A stretch of DNA of 64,000 nucleotides from Psococerastis gibbosa (taxonomy: Eukaryota > Arthropoda > Insecta > Psocodea > Psocidae). Position numbers and translations under genes: made by a program. Every line of letters starts with the position of its first letter. Positions within the stretch are counted from its first letter, which is position 1. Positions 1-11,880 of the stretch are shown one piece after another. Location of the stretch: contig OZ020490.1 in assembly GCA_963971405.1 (NCBI GenBank), positions 62,001 through 126,000 of the forward strand, read 5' to 3'. The notes beneath the pieces were generated by a model. It was not told where the DNA came from, did no database searches, and was given only the letters and a program-made list of their open reading frames with translations.

Positions 1-108
1 TTTTTTGTGTTCCTGGGACCTCAAAACGTGTAAATCCGTTGAAATCTCGGAATCGAAAATTTTGACCATCACAAAGCTTTCCTTATACTACGTATAAATT
101 GGAAAGCA
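1..108 (-). repeat. TCTG-core dispersed repeat, copy running off the left edge
   Basis: The end of a minus-strand copy of the family described at 48745-49643. It carries the words for 'ggacctcaaaacgtgtaaatc' and the terminal hairpin GCTTTCC...GGAAAGC near position 108. The rest lies outside the window. Confidence 0.85.
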
Positions 109-1279
109 AAAAATCAACGACTAAAAATACTATAATGATGTGCTCATCTCTCACCTCTTTAATAATCGGTCGATGTTAATATGCACATCAAATTGAGGAG
201 CAACATTGTTTTGTTCAAACTATTGATTTTGGATTTGTGAGATTTCGGAACATTTCTTTCTCCTGGGAATCCCGATATTTCGTGATTGGGAAATAGAGTA
301 GATTAGTGCGATTTTTTTTTTTGACTGTTTCTAATTTTATAAATTTAAGTGTCGTAAGCATGCATTTGACACATGAGCAGTTGCAGTGATAAATAACTGT
401 TTGTTGGAAGTAGATGTTGAGAGGAGTAAAGGAGTGAGGCCATGAGACCCAAACGAAAAGAGCTAGTTGTGCAGTTTGTGAAAACTCGCGAACACCCTGC
501 TGTATGAAACGGACAACGGAAAACTGTTTGAAACGGTCCCTGGGCAACTGTGTTGTTTAGAGCGTTCATAAGATAGCTGTTTGCCACCACACACAACTTA
601 CATAGCACACAATACACCAATACATCGGCAAACGCCTACACCTGCAGTCCCTGTTCTAAAAACACCATGGTCGACTTATTGACGAGACCAAGACTAAAGT
701 AAATTGCAATCTAAGCTACCTAATGCCAAGTATTAATTGTTTAGTTATACTAAAATAGGTAGGTACCAGACAATAGGCTACTTGACAGTTGTAACATTGA
801 AATATAGCATACGCTGAATAAGGTAGCTTTATACACTAAAAATAATAACCCAATATGTTTCTTTGCATGAAAAAAATTGTAAATATTAGAAATAAATAAA
901 TAAATGTTGGTTTTGCTCCAACAACTCTGAGGTCTTGGCTAACTATCATACTAAAATTGATGGGGAAAATTGTTTTCACCCCACTAACGTTTTTGTAGCA
1001 AGATAATAATTTTAAGGGGCATGAAATAAAGTTGTCGTTTAGCCTATTCCTACATGAGCCTATCCTGGTATGGTATGGTTTACTGGAAGGCTCGACGGCG
1101 AATGCAGAGATGCCAAGAGCTGGATAAAGTAAAGTAAGTAGCCTAAGCATATCCTTTATCCGCTAGTCTATGTCCAGACATACGTTGCAAAATAATGGTG
1201 TATTTTCATCAAGTTTTCAATGTTGCTGTGTGCGTCGGTTAGGACCTGTTGTCCATAATTTAAGCATTGTTTGTTTGTA
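109..1279. other. Intergenic DNA, no recognised gene
   Basis: AT-rich DNA. The open frames here are short, have no family resemblance and no convincing splice context. I see short A/T runs only. Confidence 0.5.
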
Positions 1280-1460
1280 GTGCCCCACGGGGTGCAGGCC
1301 GGTCTTCTCGTTCTCAAGCCGGTCAACGTTCTGGAACAGTCGCAGCAGTACCACATAGATCCCCGCCACAAACTCCCAGGGGCCCACACCGCCCAGTCGA
1401 GGAGCTACTTTGTCCACTACTGAGCTGCTACCAGGCAGGACAACGCACCAAAGTTCCACA
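1280..1460. CDS. Candidate coding exon, strand unresolved
   Basis: A GC-rich island of about 180 bp in AT-rich DNA. Its third-position GC bias is like that of the confirmed exons nearby. On the plus strand it is bounded by a good acceptor (tttgtttgtag, ending at 1279) and a good donor (CACAG|GTGAGA, exon end about 1460). One plus frame ends in TGA near 1426 with the tail SRSYFVHY. On the minus strand the same codon register is also open and reads a hydrophobic stretch (GPWEFVAGIYVVLLRLFQN) followed by a charged one. Both readings look protein-like and I recognise neither. If it is minus, it would belong to a gene between the window edge and translin. Confidence 0.35.
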
Positions 1461-1889
1461 GGTGAGACACGCTAGCCAATGACTCGGTGAGGAATACTGG
1501 ACGTCATACTGGAAGTGCCGTCGAGTATTTCTTACAGATACCAAAGATGGTGCAACCGAGGAATGCTATTTTCTTGGAAAACGTGCCCACGGGTAAGCTT
1601 ACCAACTGGAAACTGCTTATATAAAGTAATTGGTCGTTTTGTCAGAGAAAACGTCACTTCTCCAATCACTTTTCTATGTAAACGTAGTTTGACAGAAACA
1701 TAACGTAATCTGGATATCTTTCACCATTATCAGGAATGAAACCTACTTAATTTACTTTTATTGTAACATTATTTATAAATGTAATAATTTAAATTACACA
1801 ATTATTACGAGCAAATCGGAGTGCCCCTACTATGCATTATTTTTGTACTAAGTCAATTTTCACAGGAAATCAGCAGAAACGCTCTATGA
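1461..1889. other. Intergenic DNA, nothing recognised
   Basis: AT-rich, with no gene, no tRNA and no element boundary that I can define. Confidence 0.4.
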
Positions 1890-3412
1890 CACATGGGCCG
1901 GTCAAAATCGACATTAAATTCGCCAAACTCTGACTTGTCAGTATGCTGTATACCTTGTAGACCCGTTGGGGTAGTGTATACCCAAGTTTCCAACTCTTTA
2001 ACAGTTGTGGAAAAAGTGAGCACATGAAAAACAGCGACATTTTCGGACTATTTGCCATATCAGACTGTATCTCCTAAAGTATGAATTTTTTTCCCTATAA
2101 TTCGGTTCACCCCTTTAAGCTCTTCTTCTCGGGCAGTGTGACAGTTTATGTGAGACCAGCCACAGAGTCATCACTGTTGGATAAGAGTTTATCTCAATTG
2201 GGGGTGGGGGAATATTGAGCCAGGCATTCAGTTTTTCACGTCAGAGGCATCACTTGCGATTCCCAGTACCTTTCTACCTCTTCCATATATTCAGATACAG
2301 AGATATCCCTCTGCCATGGGTAAGGCCAGCCTGGCTCTTCATTGAACGCATCAATACCGGTTTAACTGACAATTCCACAGACCTGGCCAAAATTATTTGG
2401 ATCATTCGCAACTGCGTCTTCATACGAAGCATGCGGCACCTATCTAGGTATATGTCGCTGCCACCCTACTGTCATTTGTGCATACGTTAGCTGACCCCGG
2501 TACTCGGCTCAGCGCTCAATTTAAAGCTAATTCAATTGCCTACAACTTCCAGCCCATAAGTTCCAGGAGTAAGTTTAATGGTTAATTCGCAATCTAGGTT
2601 TAAATAAGGAGATAAACCACAATTTTAACTTTTTGAAAAAAATTGACTATTTTCAAAATTCCCGTATGCCGAAACCAGTGGGCCTATATAGCTAAAATTA
2701 AATCAAATCGTCGGATATTCAATGCTTCTCCAAAACTATTCACAATGTTCCTCGAAAAATGCATACTTTAGGAGATATATGACAAAAACTGAAAAAAGTC
2801 CGAAACTGTCGCAGTTTTTCATGTGCTACACATTCTTCACAACTTTTTGGGAGTTGCTAACTTAAACTTGGGTAGGAGTACACTACCCCAATGGGTAGGG
2901 TGGCCAGATTTTCAGAACCAAAAAAGAGTACGTATATACATCCATATGTATGAGCCAACGGGGGGGGGGGGGGTGTCACACTCTCCTCTTTAAATCAATG
3001 ATTGATGGGGTATAGTACACCTAATTCTTCTCTAAAAAATCGTAGGATAACAATATTCGCATAACCCGCCCCATAACATTTGTACAATTGTTAAAGAAAC
3101 GATGAGTGAAGCAACCCACATATGGATGTCGCGCGCCAATTATAATTTTTTGAATTATTACTATAATTTTATTTTTCAATTTACAAAATTCTATAAAAGA
3201 GTATAGGATCTGATTTAAAAAAGAGTAGGCCTACATTTGCATCAAAAGCACAAAAAGAAAGAGTATGTCGAATTTGGAACACAAAAGAGTATAAATATCT
3301 GGAGTATATTGGATATTTGGCCACCCTACCAATGGGTATAGATACAACATACTGAAAAATCAGAGTAACATCATGTGTTACGGATTTAGGGAATTTTTGT
3401 GTCGATTTTGAC
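1890..3412. repeat. Pair of diverged inverted repeat arms
   Basis: Segment 1890-2085 matches the reverse complement of 2758-2895 plus 3337-3412. Shared words include GTCAAAATCGACA, CAGTATG(C/T)TGTAT, TTGGGGTAGTGTA, GCACATGAAAAAC and ATCTCCTAAAGTATG. The arms are diverged, so this is an old repeat family with two opposed copies. The right arm is interrupted by the hAT-type element at 2896-3328, and the left arm preserves the unoccupied site. The spacer 2086-2757 has no gene I can support. Confidence 0.7.
2896..3328. mobile_element. hAT-type MITE, 433 bp
   Basis: The termini are an inverted repeat, TAGGGTGGCCA at the left and TGGCCACCCTA at the right. They are flanked by an exact 8-bp duplication CCAATGGG (2888-2895 and 3329-3336), the target-duplication length of hAT transposons. 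The element has no coding capacity and contains a long poly-G tract near 2960. It sits in one arm of the inverted repeat 1890-3412. A related rearranged minus-oriented copy lies at about 53630-54090. Confidence 0.85.
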
Positions 3413-3430
3413 TCGCCTAACATATCTTGG

Positions 3431-3943
3431 TCCCCTTCCTCGGGACTACCACACTAATTGTTGTTTGTACAAATCAAATCCAATAATTGGGGTCAAGAAA
3501 GAGGTACAAATAATATATGTAACTAAATGCACAGACAAATCTCTGCGATTGATATCATTATGAGGTATTTGATTTTTACACTTATAAGGCTTTCCCCCAT
3601 TTAGTTGCAAAAAAATAATAATAAATTAATTTAATAACAAAGCTTACTAGGCATATAATTAAACATTGAATTCTGTGATACACAATTAAATGATAAATAG
3701 ATTTATTTGTAAGTAATTGTGTAACTTAAATTATTACACTCACTACAATAGTAGTGCAGAAGTAAGCTGTATTTTGTAATCTTAATTTATTACACAATGC
3801 GGTAAAAGTGAACCAGATCAGGTTACACTGTAGTACAAGAATGTTTACATGTTAATAGAAAAGTGATGGTAGGAGCAACTTTACTTTTGTTGAAAAAAAA
3901 GATCCATAATAAGTTGGTAGGCATACCTAAAACTGCACATTAC
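3431..3943. other. Intergenic DNA, nothing recognised
   Basis: Very AT-rich with ordinary A/T runs. No gene or repeat boundary was seen. Confidence 0.4.
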
Positions 3944-3946
3944 TTA

Positions 3947-4335
3947 GGCGCCCATTCCACCGACCGGCTAGGGCTATTTACGAAAACGGTGACGTGGTTG
4001 CAGACATTCAAGACTTAGGTGGCCTTTCCACCGACCTCGCATTGCAGAATGCAAATGACATTGACGGAAATTAGAATTTTTCTTTTTATAGAAATCTATT
4101 AAAATGTTTGTAGGCCTACTTGACATATCCCATGACGCCATTTTTAATTTTAGTTTGTTTGTTTGTGATTTTACTGTATGATCATTGATCAATTTTAACT
4201 ATGGCATAGAGGAAAATAAACATTTCCGTCAATTCTGCAATGCGAGGTCGGTGGAAACCCCGCCTAAGTCTTGAATGTCTGCTACCACGTCACTGTTTTT
4301 GTAAATAGCCCTAGCCGGTCGGTGGAATGGGCGCC
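3947..4335. mobile_element. PIF/Harbinger-type MITE, 389 bp, long inverted repeats
   Basis: Terminal inverted repeats of about 125 bp begin GGCGCCCATTCCACCGACC at the left and end with its complement at 4335. The right arm is nearly identical apart from a short indel. The flanks are TTA on both sides (3944-3946 and 4336-4338), as PIF/Harbinger elements produce. The unique centre is about 130 bp with no open frame of note. The inner motif GGTTTCCACCGACCTCG recurs at 26655-26680 inside an intron. Confidence 0.85.
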
Positions 4336-4338
4336 TTA

Positions 4339-5814
4339 AGGCGGGCGAGTGAATGGAGTAGACAAAACATTTGTTGCTAAGTGGGATAAACCTAGGTTAC
4401 TCTATACTCTATAATATTAAAATATAATGCAGAAAGAAGTCAGTAGAGACAGTAAATGAACTGTTAGTTATAGTATGGAGTGGAGCAGGTGTTGACGTAA
4501 CCCGTCGAGTTACGTTACAACCGGACCATCACGACCTCGCTCACTAACGCAACCCACAACCAGTCCCAGTACCAGTACCACTACCACACCGTAGACAATA
4601 CCACTGTCACTGCAGTTGGCTACAAACGCTCAACACTGTATTATACATGACACACTGCCCAAAGCCCTTCCGCTAAGGAGAGAATTGATGACACCCAGTA
4701 ATTGTCAAGCGGCGACAGTGGCACGATCAACAATGCTTAAAATTTGTAGTTTACACTTAGGGTAGCTAGAGTCGTGCAGTATTCTTTGCGGACTTGACAA
4801 GTGGCAGTACGGCCAACATGATCCATCAAACAGAATTTAATCGCAAAAAATACTTTTTACATTCCATCACTGATACAGGCATCCTGCGATACGATACATA
4901 CTTTCATTCATACTTGCTCCAGTTGTGAGACATGTTTAATTATTATTTTATTTTTTCCCAGATCTAGCCAGCTGGCAGCAGCAGCCGAGCGGTCTGCGTA
5001 TTCTAATTATATGAAACCAAAATTATGGCTCACAAGACTAAATGATTCAAAATTACCTGTAAGGGCGTTAACATGATGAGACTAATGTTTAACACGACCG
5101 GTCCCGATGCCTACATCTGAGGAACGCTAATACTACTTTATAAGTTATAGGGTATATTTCAGCAAAGTGGTGGCCAATGGCAAGATGTGATGTTTCTAAG
5201 TAGCCATTTCGTTAAAATAACAGTGTTTCGAATCGATTATGGCAGTTTGTCTAAACCCCTAGATTCGGTAGTTGTCAGTATAATTCACTTTTTAGTTACC
5301 TACAGCATGTCTTCCCGTTTAAATCTCAACATTTTGTATGTATGACTCACTACTTCAGCTGTATTCTTTTAAAAAAGTAAAATATTTTTAAAATGTGAGT
5401 GAGTGCATTATTTTGAGCTTCATTTGAGTAGCAGCCGCAGGCTGCTTAAATGAGAATTCCTGGTAGTAGTCTATTATAATTAAAGTCACGTCATTGGTTA
5501 CGACTGTCTCGCGGTTGTGGCGAGTAATAATAAAATGTAGTACCTACTCTCATTGTATTTGATAAGCCAAATTCCGTAGCATAAAGTTATTTATAGTGTA
5601 GATAGGGTAATGCGTGCTGTATAGGTAGTTTGTAGTTTTTATATTTATTATATCCAATGGCAGCAGTCAACCAAAGCTGACTGCTGTGCAATACAATGCT
5701 ATACTCAAGTCACCAAGTCGTTACCATGCACCCAACTCCTATGTTACCGTGTAAATATGCTACATTATATATAATAAAGTTTTTGATATTGATTCACTTT
5801 TGTTTTATACGGCC
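4339..5814. other. Intergenic DNA downstream of translin
   Basis: No gene is recognised. For the minus-strand translin transcript, a possible polyadenylation signal AATAAA lies at 5649-5644. The remainder is AT-rich and apparently unique. Confidence 0.4.
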
Positions 5815-5957
5815 CAAAACCTTTCGGAGCCAACCTTTCTCCTGCACTGCGACCCACCCAAAAACAACAAGACGAATGTAGCCTTTACGGTGTATTGGGT
5901 AAGCAGACCATGTATGGTGAGGTCGTAGACGAGCTCCTCGATTTTCTCGAGGACGTC
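5815..5957 (-). pseudogene. Decayed duplicate of the translin C-terminus
   Basis: On the minus strand this unit reads a degraded version of the translin tail, with EKIEELVYDLTIHGLLTQ in place of KKIEEVVYDLTIRGLLTQ. The TAA stop of the parent has become TAC, so the frame runs on through the flank. There is no splice acceptor in front of it. It lies within the 3' flank of the real gene, so it is probably untranslated debris of a local tandem duplication. Confidence 0.75.
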
Positions 5958-6100
5958 GAAGGCCTTTCGGAGCCACCCTTTCTCCTGCACTGCGACCCAC
6001 CCAAAAGAACAAGACGAGTGTACAACTTACAGTTTATTGGGTAAGCAGACCGCGTATAGTGAGGTCGTAAACGACCTCCTCGATCTTCTTGACGTCGTAC
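5815..6100 (-). repeat. Tandem duplication, 143-bp unit, translin 3' end
   Basis: Two direct repeats, about 5815-5957 and 5958-6100, have an offset of 143 bp as judged from the shared word ctttcggagcca at 5821 and 5964. Each carries the last codons of translin and the sequence after the stop. The 3' flanking part (ctcctgcactgcgacccacc) is almost identical between the two, while the coding part has drifted. Confidence 0.85.
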
Positions 6101-9002
6101 TTGAGGACATCGTAGCGCTTGCGCAGGTAATCGTTCTTGAAGGTCAGGAGGCGAAAGCCTGCGGCGAGCTCAGCGATGAACCGCGATATGGCGAGCGGGC
6201 GGTGGTAGTTGCCAAGCGTCACCGAGTTGACCGCCAGTCGCGACTGCAACAAACAACAGTCTTAAGGACGACCAAAACATTTTTAATTTAAGGCACAGTA
6301 TTCGTAAGTAAGTTAAGGTGAGTTTCTTTCCAACTGGTGGTTCCTTACAACAATGTAACAGCTCAGTAATCAATTGTGTTGCCAGTAGAGCATTAATCAT
6401 TAATTTAGTGCTAAACCGCTGAACGTTCCCCCTGCAGATGGAGCCGTGCTCGAATCCCGATCTCGTCAACTTTCCTTGATTTCTGTTTACAATCAATCAA
6501 TGAAACCATCCACCCCGGTGGGATGGACCGGTCACAAATTGAAACGAACAAAAATCTCGGGTTATTCCAATACATTCAAGAAATTCAAGAAACAAAGTTT
6601 TTCCTTAATTATTGACCGCACTGTACAGGTATATGTACATGTAAATTCCGTGGAGGCTGCGTCTCTGTCAAGTTAATTTAATATATAAAACGTTAAAATA
6701 TACGAAAAGGTCTCAATATCTTTTAAATTTAATTTCTCTTTAATTGCCTTGCACTCATCAATATCCCAGAGGTAGTCCACAATGACAGTCACTCTGCATG
6801 TTACAATTGAGTGCTTCTACGTACCAGTTCTGTGGCGAGGTACAGAAGCCCTATCAGGTAGTCCTCCAGGTCCAGGGCCAGTCCTGCCCCACTCTTTCCG
6901 TCCACTGCAAATAAAAACACATAGACAATGTCAAAAGCAGAGGTTCACACTAGAACAAGCAAGACACCAAGTTTCACTGAACAAGTCAAAATATGAAAAC
7001 ACTGACCGTTGATAACATGAGCCCTAGTTGTGCGGCACCATTATATTATTTATCACAGCAGAAACATAATGTGATAGACCCGCACTTAGCTATACAGCTG
7101 GTGTTTCCATATTTTGGCCATAAACGTGTTTTGATTCCTGCACAGAATGTTATCGCAATTTACCATAGAAAAACGTCCACATTCAGTGCAATTGTCATGT
7201 GACCGGATGCTCTTTCCCGGCCTCACCGATCTAATATCTTGTAATTTCCTATCGTGTTGTCAACCTGTGCTATATATTTTCCTATCCTCTAGTGTTTCGA
7301 TTGTGACTAAGCCAATTCAGAACCACTTTCAGTGTCGACTTTGGACAAGTGGGATACTCACTATTGAGAGCGGCGGCCACGTCTTCCAGCAGGGCGCACT
7401 TGCCGTGCTCCAAGAAAAACAGCAAGGCCACCAGAAAGGAGAGTTTCTGGGTAACGGAGCGCCACTGCTCGTGGAACTGGTAGTATGGTGGGGTGCAGAT
7501 GGGCGACAGGAGTGTATCCAGGCGGCCGTACCCGGGCCTCACAGCGTCGCCTAGCAGTTTCTGGCACTCGGCCAACTTCTCATCGACTGTAACAATGGCA
7601 ACACTGTTAGAAGACACCTCATCTAGCCATAAAGTAGTAAAACAGAAAAAACCAGACTCATTTCATCAATAGGCTGCAATAAACCATTTTGATAACGATG
7701 TGAAAAGAGTTTCGGGCAAAACGTACTCAGCAAGAAACCGATTATAATGTGAAATATGGGCTCACACTCACAGCCATATGCACGACAATCAAGTTAACGC
7801 CACTATTTTTGCGCAGTTGTATTTCAAGTACTAAGCCGAACGTTTTTACACAAGTCCTACGATAAAATGAATAGAAAGGCCAGGCTTGCCTGTTGCAGAG
7901 TCATCCGTCTGATGTATGACTTGCAATATTTTGTGAATCTGCTTCTCAGCTATGCATAGCTCCCGTACTGTCGTCCATACTTTCTGAAATAAAAATAATA
8001 ACAACCACCTTGATACTGAGAATCAAAAATAAAACTGTAAGACATATTGGGAAAATTGTCGACGGAAGATTAACAAAAATTTAATATTTACTCAAGATAA
8101 AGGTAAAAGTGGCGGTAAACAGAATCAAAATAGCCCAGTTTCATATACTTTACCGTAAACAGAAAGCACCTTATCAAGTAACTTATGTTGCCTAACATTG
8201 AAATAAACTAATAATGCCCTGAAGGCCTTTTTATTACGGTCTATTGTGGCATACTGATACTGATACCCTTTCCCAAAGCAACGGTTTTTTGGACTCTTAC
8301 ACTTGCCACTTACAAACTGATGCCTCGAATCTCACTGTCAACCTACACAGGCTACTAGCGATAATGAATAAGTTTAGAAACTTACTTTAACACTAAGTAA
8401 CTTAACAGGTGTAAGCAGAACTTGGCTAGGTACGGAAGCGAGTCTTGCCCAGCATTATGTCCTTCACCATTGTAATGCCGCAAGACACGGAATGGTTTAA
8501 AAGCACTGTTAGACATATATATATATATATTTTTTTAATAACTAGGCTATCCGCACAGCATTGGACACTCAAGATTAAAATTTGCAATCGCTATTGTCCG
8601 GGGGGTTAAATATGACTTAACGAAACGGTCTTAACAGCTACACATTTCTATCATGTATTATGTATCCCAATTTAGTTCCTTGACCTCGTCCATGCTGTAG
8701 AGTGGACAGCATGTAATTTACTGAAACTTACTAGAAAGAAAATTGTGGAGGATGTAAAAAAGAAGAGGACATAGAGCAGTAGTGTCTGGATTAATCATTA
8801 GTGCGATGCACTACTTCAAATCACAGCTACTACTACTACTACTACTACTACCAATATGTCCATTTCCACGCACAGTAAATGCCGGCGGAAGCTGTTGTTA
8901 GGTACTCAATCATCAATCAAACATCCTGCTTACCTCTTTTACGATAGTTTCATTTTCTAATTCTTTTTCAAAATGACTGAATATATCCTCAATCCCGGTC
9001 AT
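6034..9002 (-). CDS. Tsn: Translin, five exons, 225 aa
   Basis: Translin is a single-stranded RNA/DNA-binding protein. Known partner biology: it forms a ring-shaped hetero-octamer with TRAX (C3PO) that removes passenger strands and processes tRNA fragments. The exons are 9002-8934, 7983-7890, 7586-7362, 6904-6825 and 6243-6034 (stop TAA 6036-6034). Phases agree at every junction (0,1,1,0). Start MTGIEDIFSHFEKEL is at ATG 9002. Family landmarks are visible: YYQFHEQWRSVTQKLSFLVA in exon 3, LDLEDYLIGLLYLATEL in exon 4, and SRLAVNSVT...RKRYDVLKYDVKKIEEVVYDL in exon 5. The length matches the 228 aa of vertebrate translin. Intron 2 begins GC (CAACAG|GCAAGC), a GC-AG intron. The stop overlaps an AATAAA. 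The protein looks intact. The introns hold no large known element, only a (TAC)n run at about 8828-8852 and a short (TA)n run at 8517-8530. Confidence 0.96.
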
Positions 9003-10375
9003 GTTTCCTCAATAATATTCAATAATAATTAATAACGTTTTGAGGCTGGTTAGTAGTTAGCTTAGTAGTTTGTTTTTGGACTTTTGGACATTTGGAGACT
9101 TCCGACTGTTCCGAGACTTGGACTCTTGGAGTTTGTTTACGTTTACATGTTTTCTGGTTGGTAGGGCTCTATATTAGACAGGTATTGTCATCCGCCATGT
9201 TGTATCCATTATAAGTCTTGTGTATAAGCCAAGCATTGGGTGTTTACCTATATATTTTTTGAAATTTGTCATTGTTTATTTATTTTTATTTAAAAAAACG
9301 TGCTACCAAGTAGGGAAGTGTATAATAAAAAAATTTCTAAAACGTGTATTAGTTTTTTTTCAATTTTTTACTTTTCTTACAATACTTACCATATACGAAA
9401 AAAGGGATACAGCATGGCGGATGACAATACCCGGGACCCGGGTATATAGTGCCTTCATAGTTAGTTAGTCTCTAACGCATGCATTCAGCATTCACATTCA
9501 CATTCACATAGTGCCTTCATTGAACTATATATATTTTTTTGGGGAATTTGGCTCAAAATATAATAAACATATGTAGTATCCTTTACATTATAACGTAATA
9601 AGTTAGGCAACTTACAACAGGCTAGCTTATAAGATTTTGGGGGCAGCTCCCCCCTTCATCTGTCCTTGACTACACTTCAACTAGAATAAGCAGAATATAA
9701 AAATAATAAGTAGTCACTCATCTGGCTAGACCCCATGGACGGATACAGGGAGGCAGGTTCTCCCCCTGGATCCACCCCATGGACGGAGACAGGGGGCGGA
9801 TATCCCCCCCCAAAAAAAAAAAAAAATCAGTAAATCTATTTTATAAGTTAATTTTTATAACGCTCTGATTTAATCGATACTACATAGGTTTTTCCTATTT
9901 TGACCCACAGCTACCCCCCCCCCCCATGGTGAGCTGGATCCGTCCCTGATCCACCAACACCGGCATTCGAATTTTGAAATCTCATAGCCTACTTATTATG
10001 CTTACACGATGTGAATATTCTGTGTGCTATCATCGATGAAAAAATATTGCAGTGTAGTAGGCCAATGCTGTTGATTTAGGGATGCCAATATCAATAAGCC
10101 TAATAATTTCTAGACATTTTGCAGTACGTGTGATTTGCAAGAAAGCCACGAAATTCACCCAAATGGGAAATAAAAAAACCTTTTTCCTCTGTAAATTTGC
10201 CTTATAGTGTTTCGCTATTTTTATTCACTATCAAAACTTAGGTTCTGCAGGCCTACTTAGGCTGCTGGAATTATCAGCTTCCTAAAATAATTTTAAACTT
10301 GACAAACTAAAAAATGCCTTGAGGTTGAAACAATAATAATAATCATAATAATTAGTATTAGTTATACAGGACAAT
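9003..10375. other. Translin upstream region and intergenic DNA
   Basis: This should hold the translin promoter (first 150-200 bp upstream of 9002), but I see no clear TATA box. Two similar stretches at about 9728-9800 and 9920-9955 share GGATCC/CCATGGACGGA words with poly-C tracts, and are probably remnants of a small transposon. There is no gene. Confidence 0.4.
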
Positions 10376-10688
10376 CAAGGCCGTACCCAGGATTTTTTTT
10401 AGGGGGGGGGTTAAAATTTCATTTGTTATTACATAGTGGTTTTTCTGTTTCCTCTCAAAATCCGATTCTATCTAGTGTCAAGCCATTTCATTTCGGGGCA
10501 GGGACGGTTTCAGAAAAAAATTTGGGGGGGGGGGCGGTGGCCCAACAAATATCGCGTTTCCCTTACTTGAGTAATAATTTCTCTTAATTTCCTTCAAAAG
10601 TACATTCTAACTAGAATAATGCTATTTCACTCGGGGGGGGGGGGGGGGGCGACCGCCCCCCAAGGATCCCCCCTTGGCTACGGCCTTG
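10376..10688. mobile_element. hAT-type MITE, 313 bp
   Basis: The left end CAAGGCCGTACCCAGG and the right end CC(A/T)TGGCTACGGCCTTG form terminal inverted repeats. They are flanked by an exact 8-bp duplication AGGACAAT (10368-10375 and 10689-10696). The body is non-coding with several long poly-G tracts. Sister copies are at 51759-51881 and, diverged, at 19617-19737. Confidence 0.85.
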
Positions 10689-10696
10689 AGGACAAT

Positions 10697-11880
10697 TGAA
10701 GGTGTGCAATTTGTTAACATAATGATTAAGAAAACTGAAATAAACCCATAAATGTTGCCTCAACTAATGACCAAACCATGCGAACACTTACTTGCGAAAA
10801 GTAATATTTTCCCCCGTTTCTCGACATATCTTGAACCTATTAGGGCATTTATAAGCAGAGCAAGATATGACCATTATGTCAAACTAAAGAAAAACTCAAT
10901 AAATGGGTAAATAGATTAAATAACAGGCAATGAAATACGTCTAAATCGCATTGAAGGCAATGGAGTCAACCACTTCTTGCCATAATACCCCTTTTTGTCA
11001 CGTGACCAAAAGGGAAGACATTTGTTCAGCGTGGACTAGGTGCCGTGGTAGTAATCCATGTATATGGTTGGTAGGGCTCTATATAGTGCCTTACTGATTG
11101 GCTACTCAAATTCATTTGGGGCCTACAAAGAGGCCCCAAAAATTTATTGTTTGAAAATGTTGGAAATATTTTCTATTTTTTTTGTTTGTTTTTAAGTGCT
11201 CAGTGCTGTAGTTGTTTTGTAAACTTATTATATTGAATTTTTATGAGACTTTCACTACATATTTCAATTTCACCACCCAGCATAAATAAATTGTAAGCGT
11301 CTACCAGTAAGGGTCTATAGACAATTTATCAATACGTTATTCTGTTACATTATGTAATCAAGTACAGTATAATAAATCAACAGCTATGGGATAACAAAAG
11401 CATTCAACAAGTAAGTACTACGTTAAATCGTCAAAATCAGACGATTGTGTCATTATCATCATGCTAGTACTTCATTAGTAGTTCATTCTCATTGGGAAGT
11501 TTTCTGAAGTTGATGCAGCCATCAGTCGCACACTCGGCTGTGCATGGCACTTGTCATGGTTTACAGGGTCCCCCCTGTAATTGCCTCCTGCTGTTGTCTC
11601 CATTTTGTTTAAATTTCCCCTACACCTCGTCAAGACATTAAAATTCATTTATATTAATAATAATAATAGTCTTTTATTTGAGCAATCAACAGAACAGGTC
11701 TACAACGATGACACTTGCAATGGTGACACAGTAGGCACAATTCACACGCAACCAAAAAATACACACAAAGGCTCTAGAAAAATGGTTGCCTGTAAGTCGG
11801 TTGTAAAGTCGGATTGCGGACGATAGTTTATCGTGACAACGCCTAAATGAACTTAAACTGAATTACCTAATTAACTTAAA
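10697..11880. other. Intergenic DNA, no gene recognised
   Basis: AT-rich. A (TAA/TTA)n tract near 11655-11672 followed by 'tcttttatttgagc' may be the tail of a minus-oriented retroelement 3' end, but there is too little to classify it. Otherwise nothing was seen. Confidence 0.35.

Noticed and set aside
6420-6475. B-box-like GCTCGAATCCC
   Set aside because: No cloverleaf around it, and it lies in translin intron 4.
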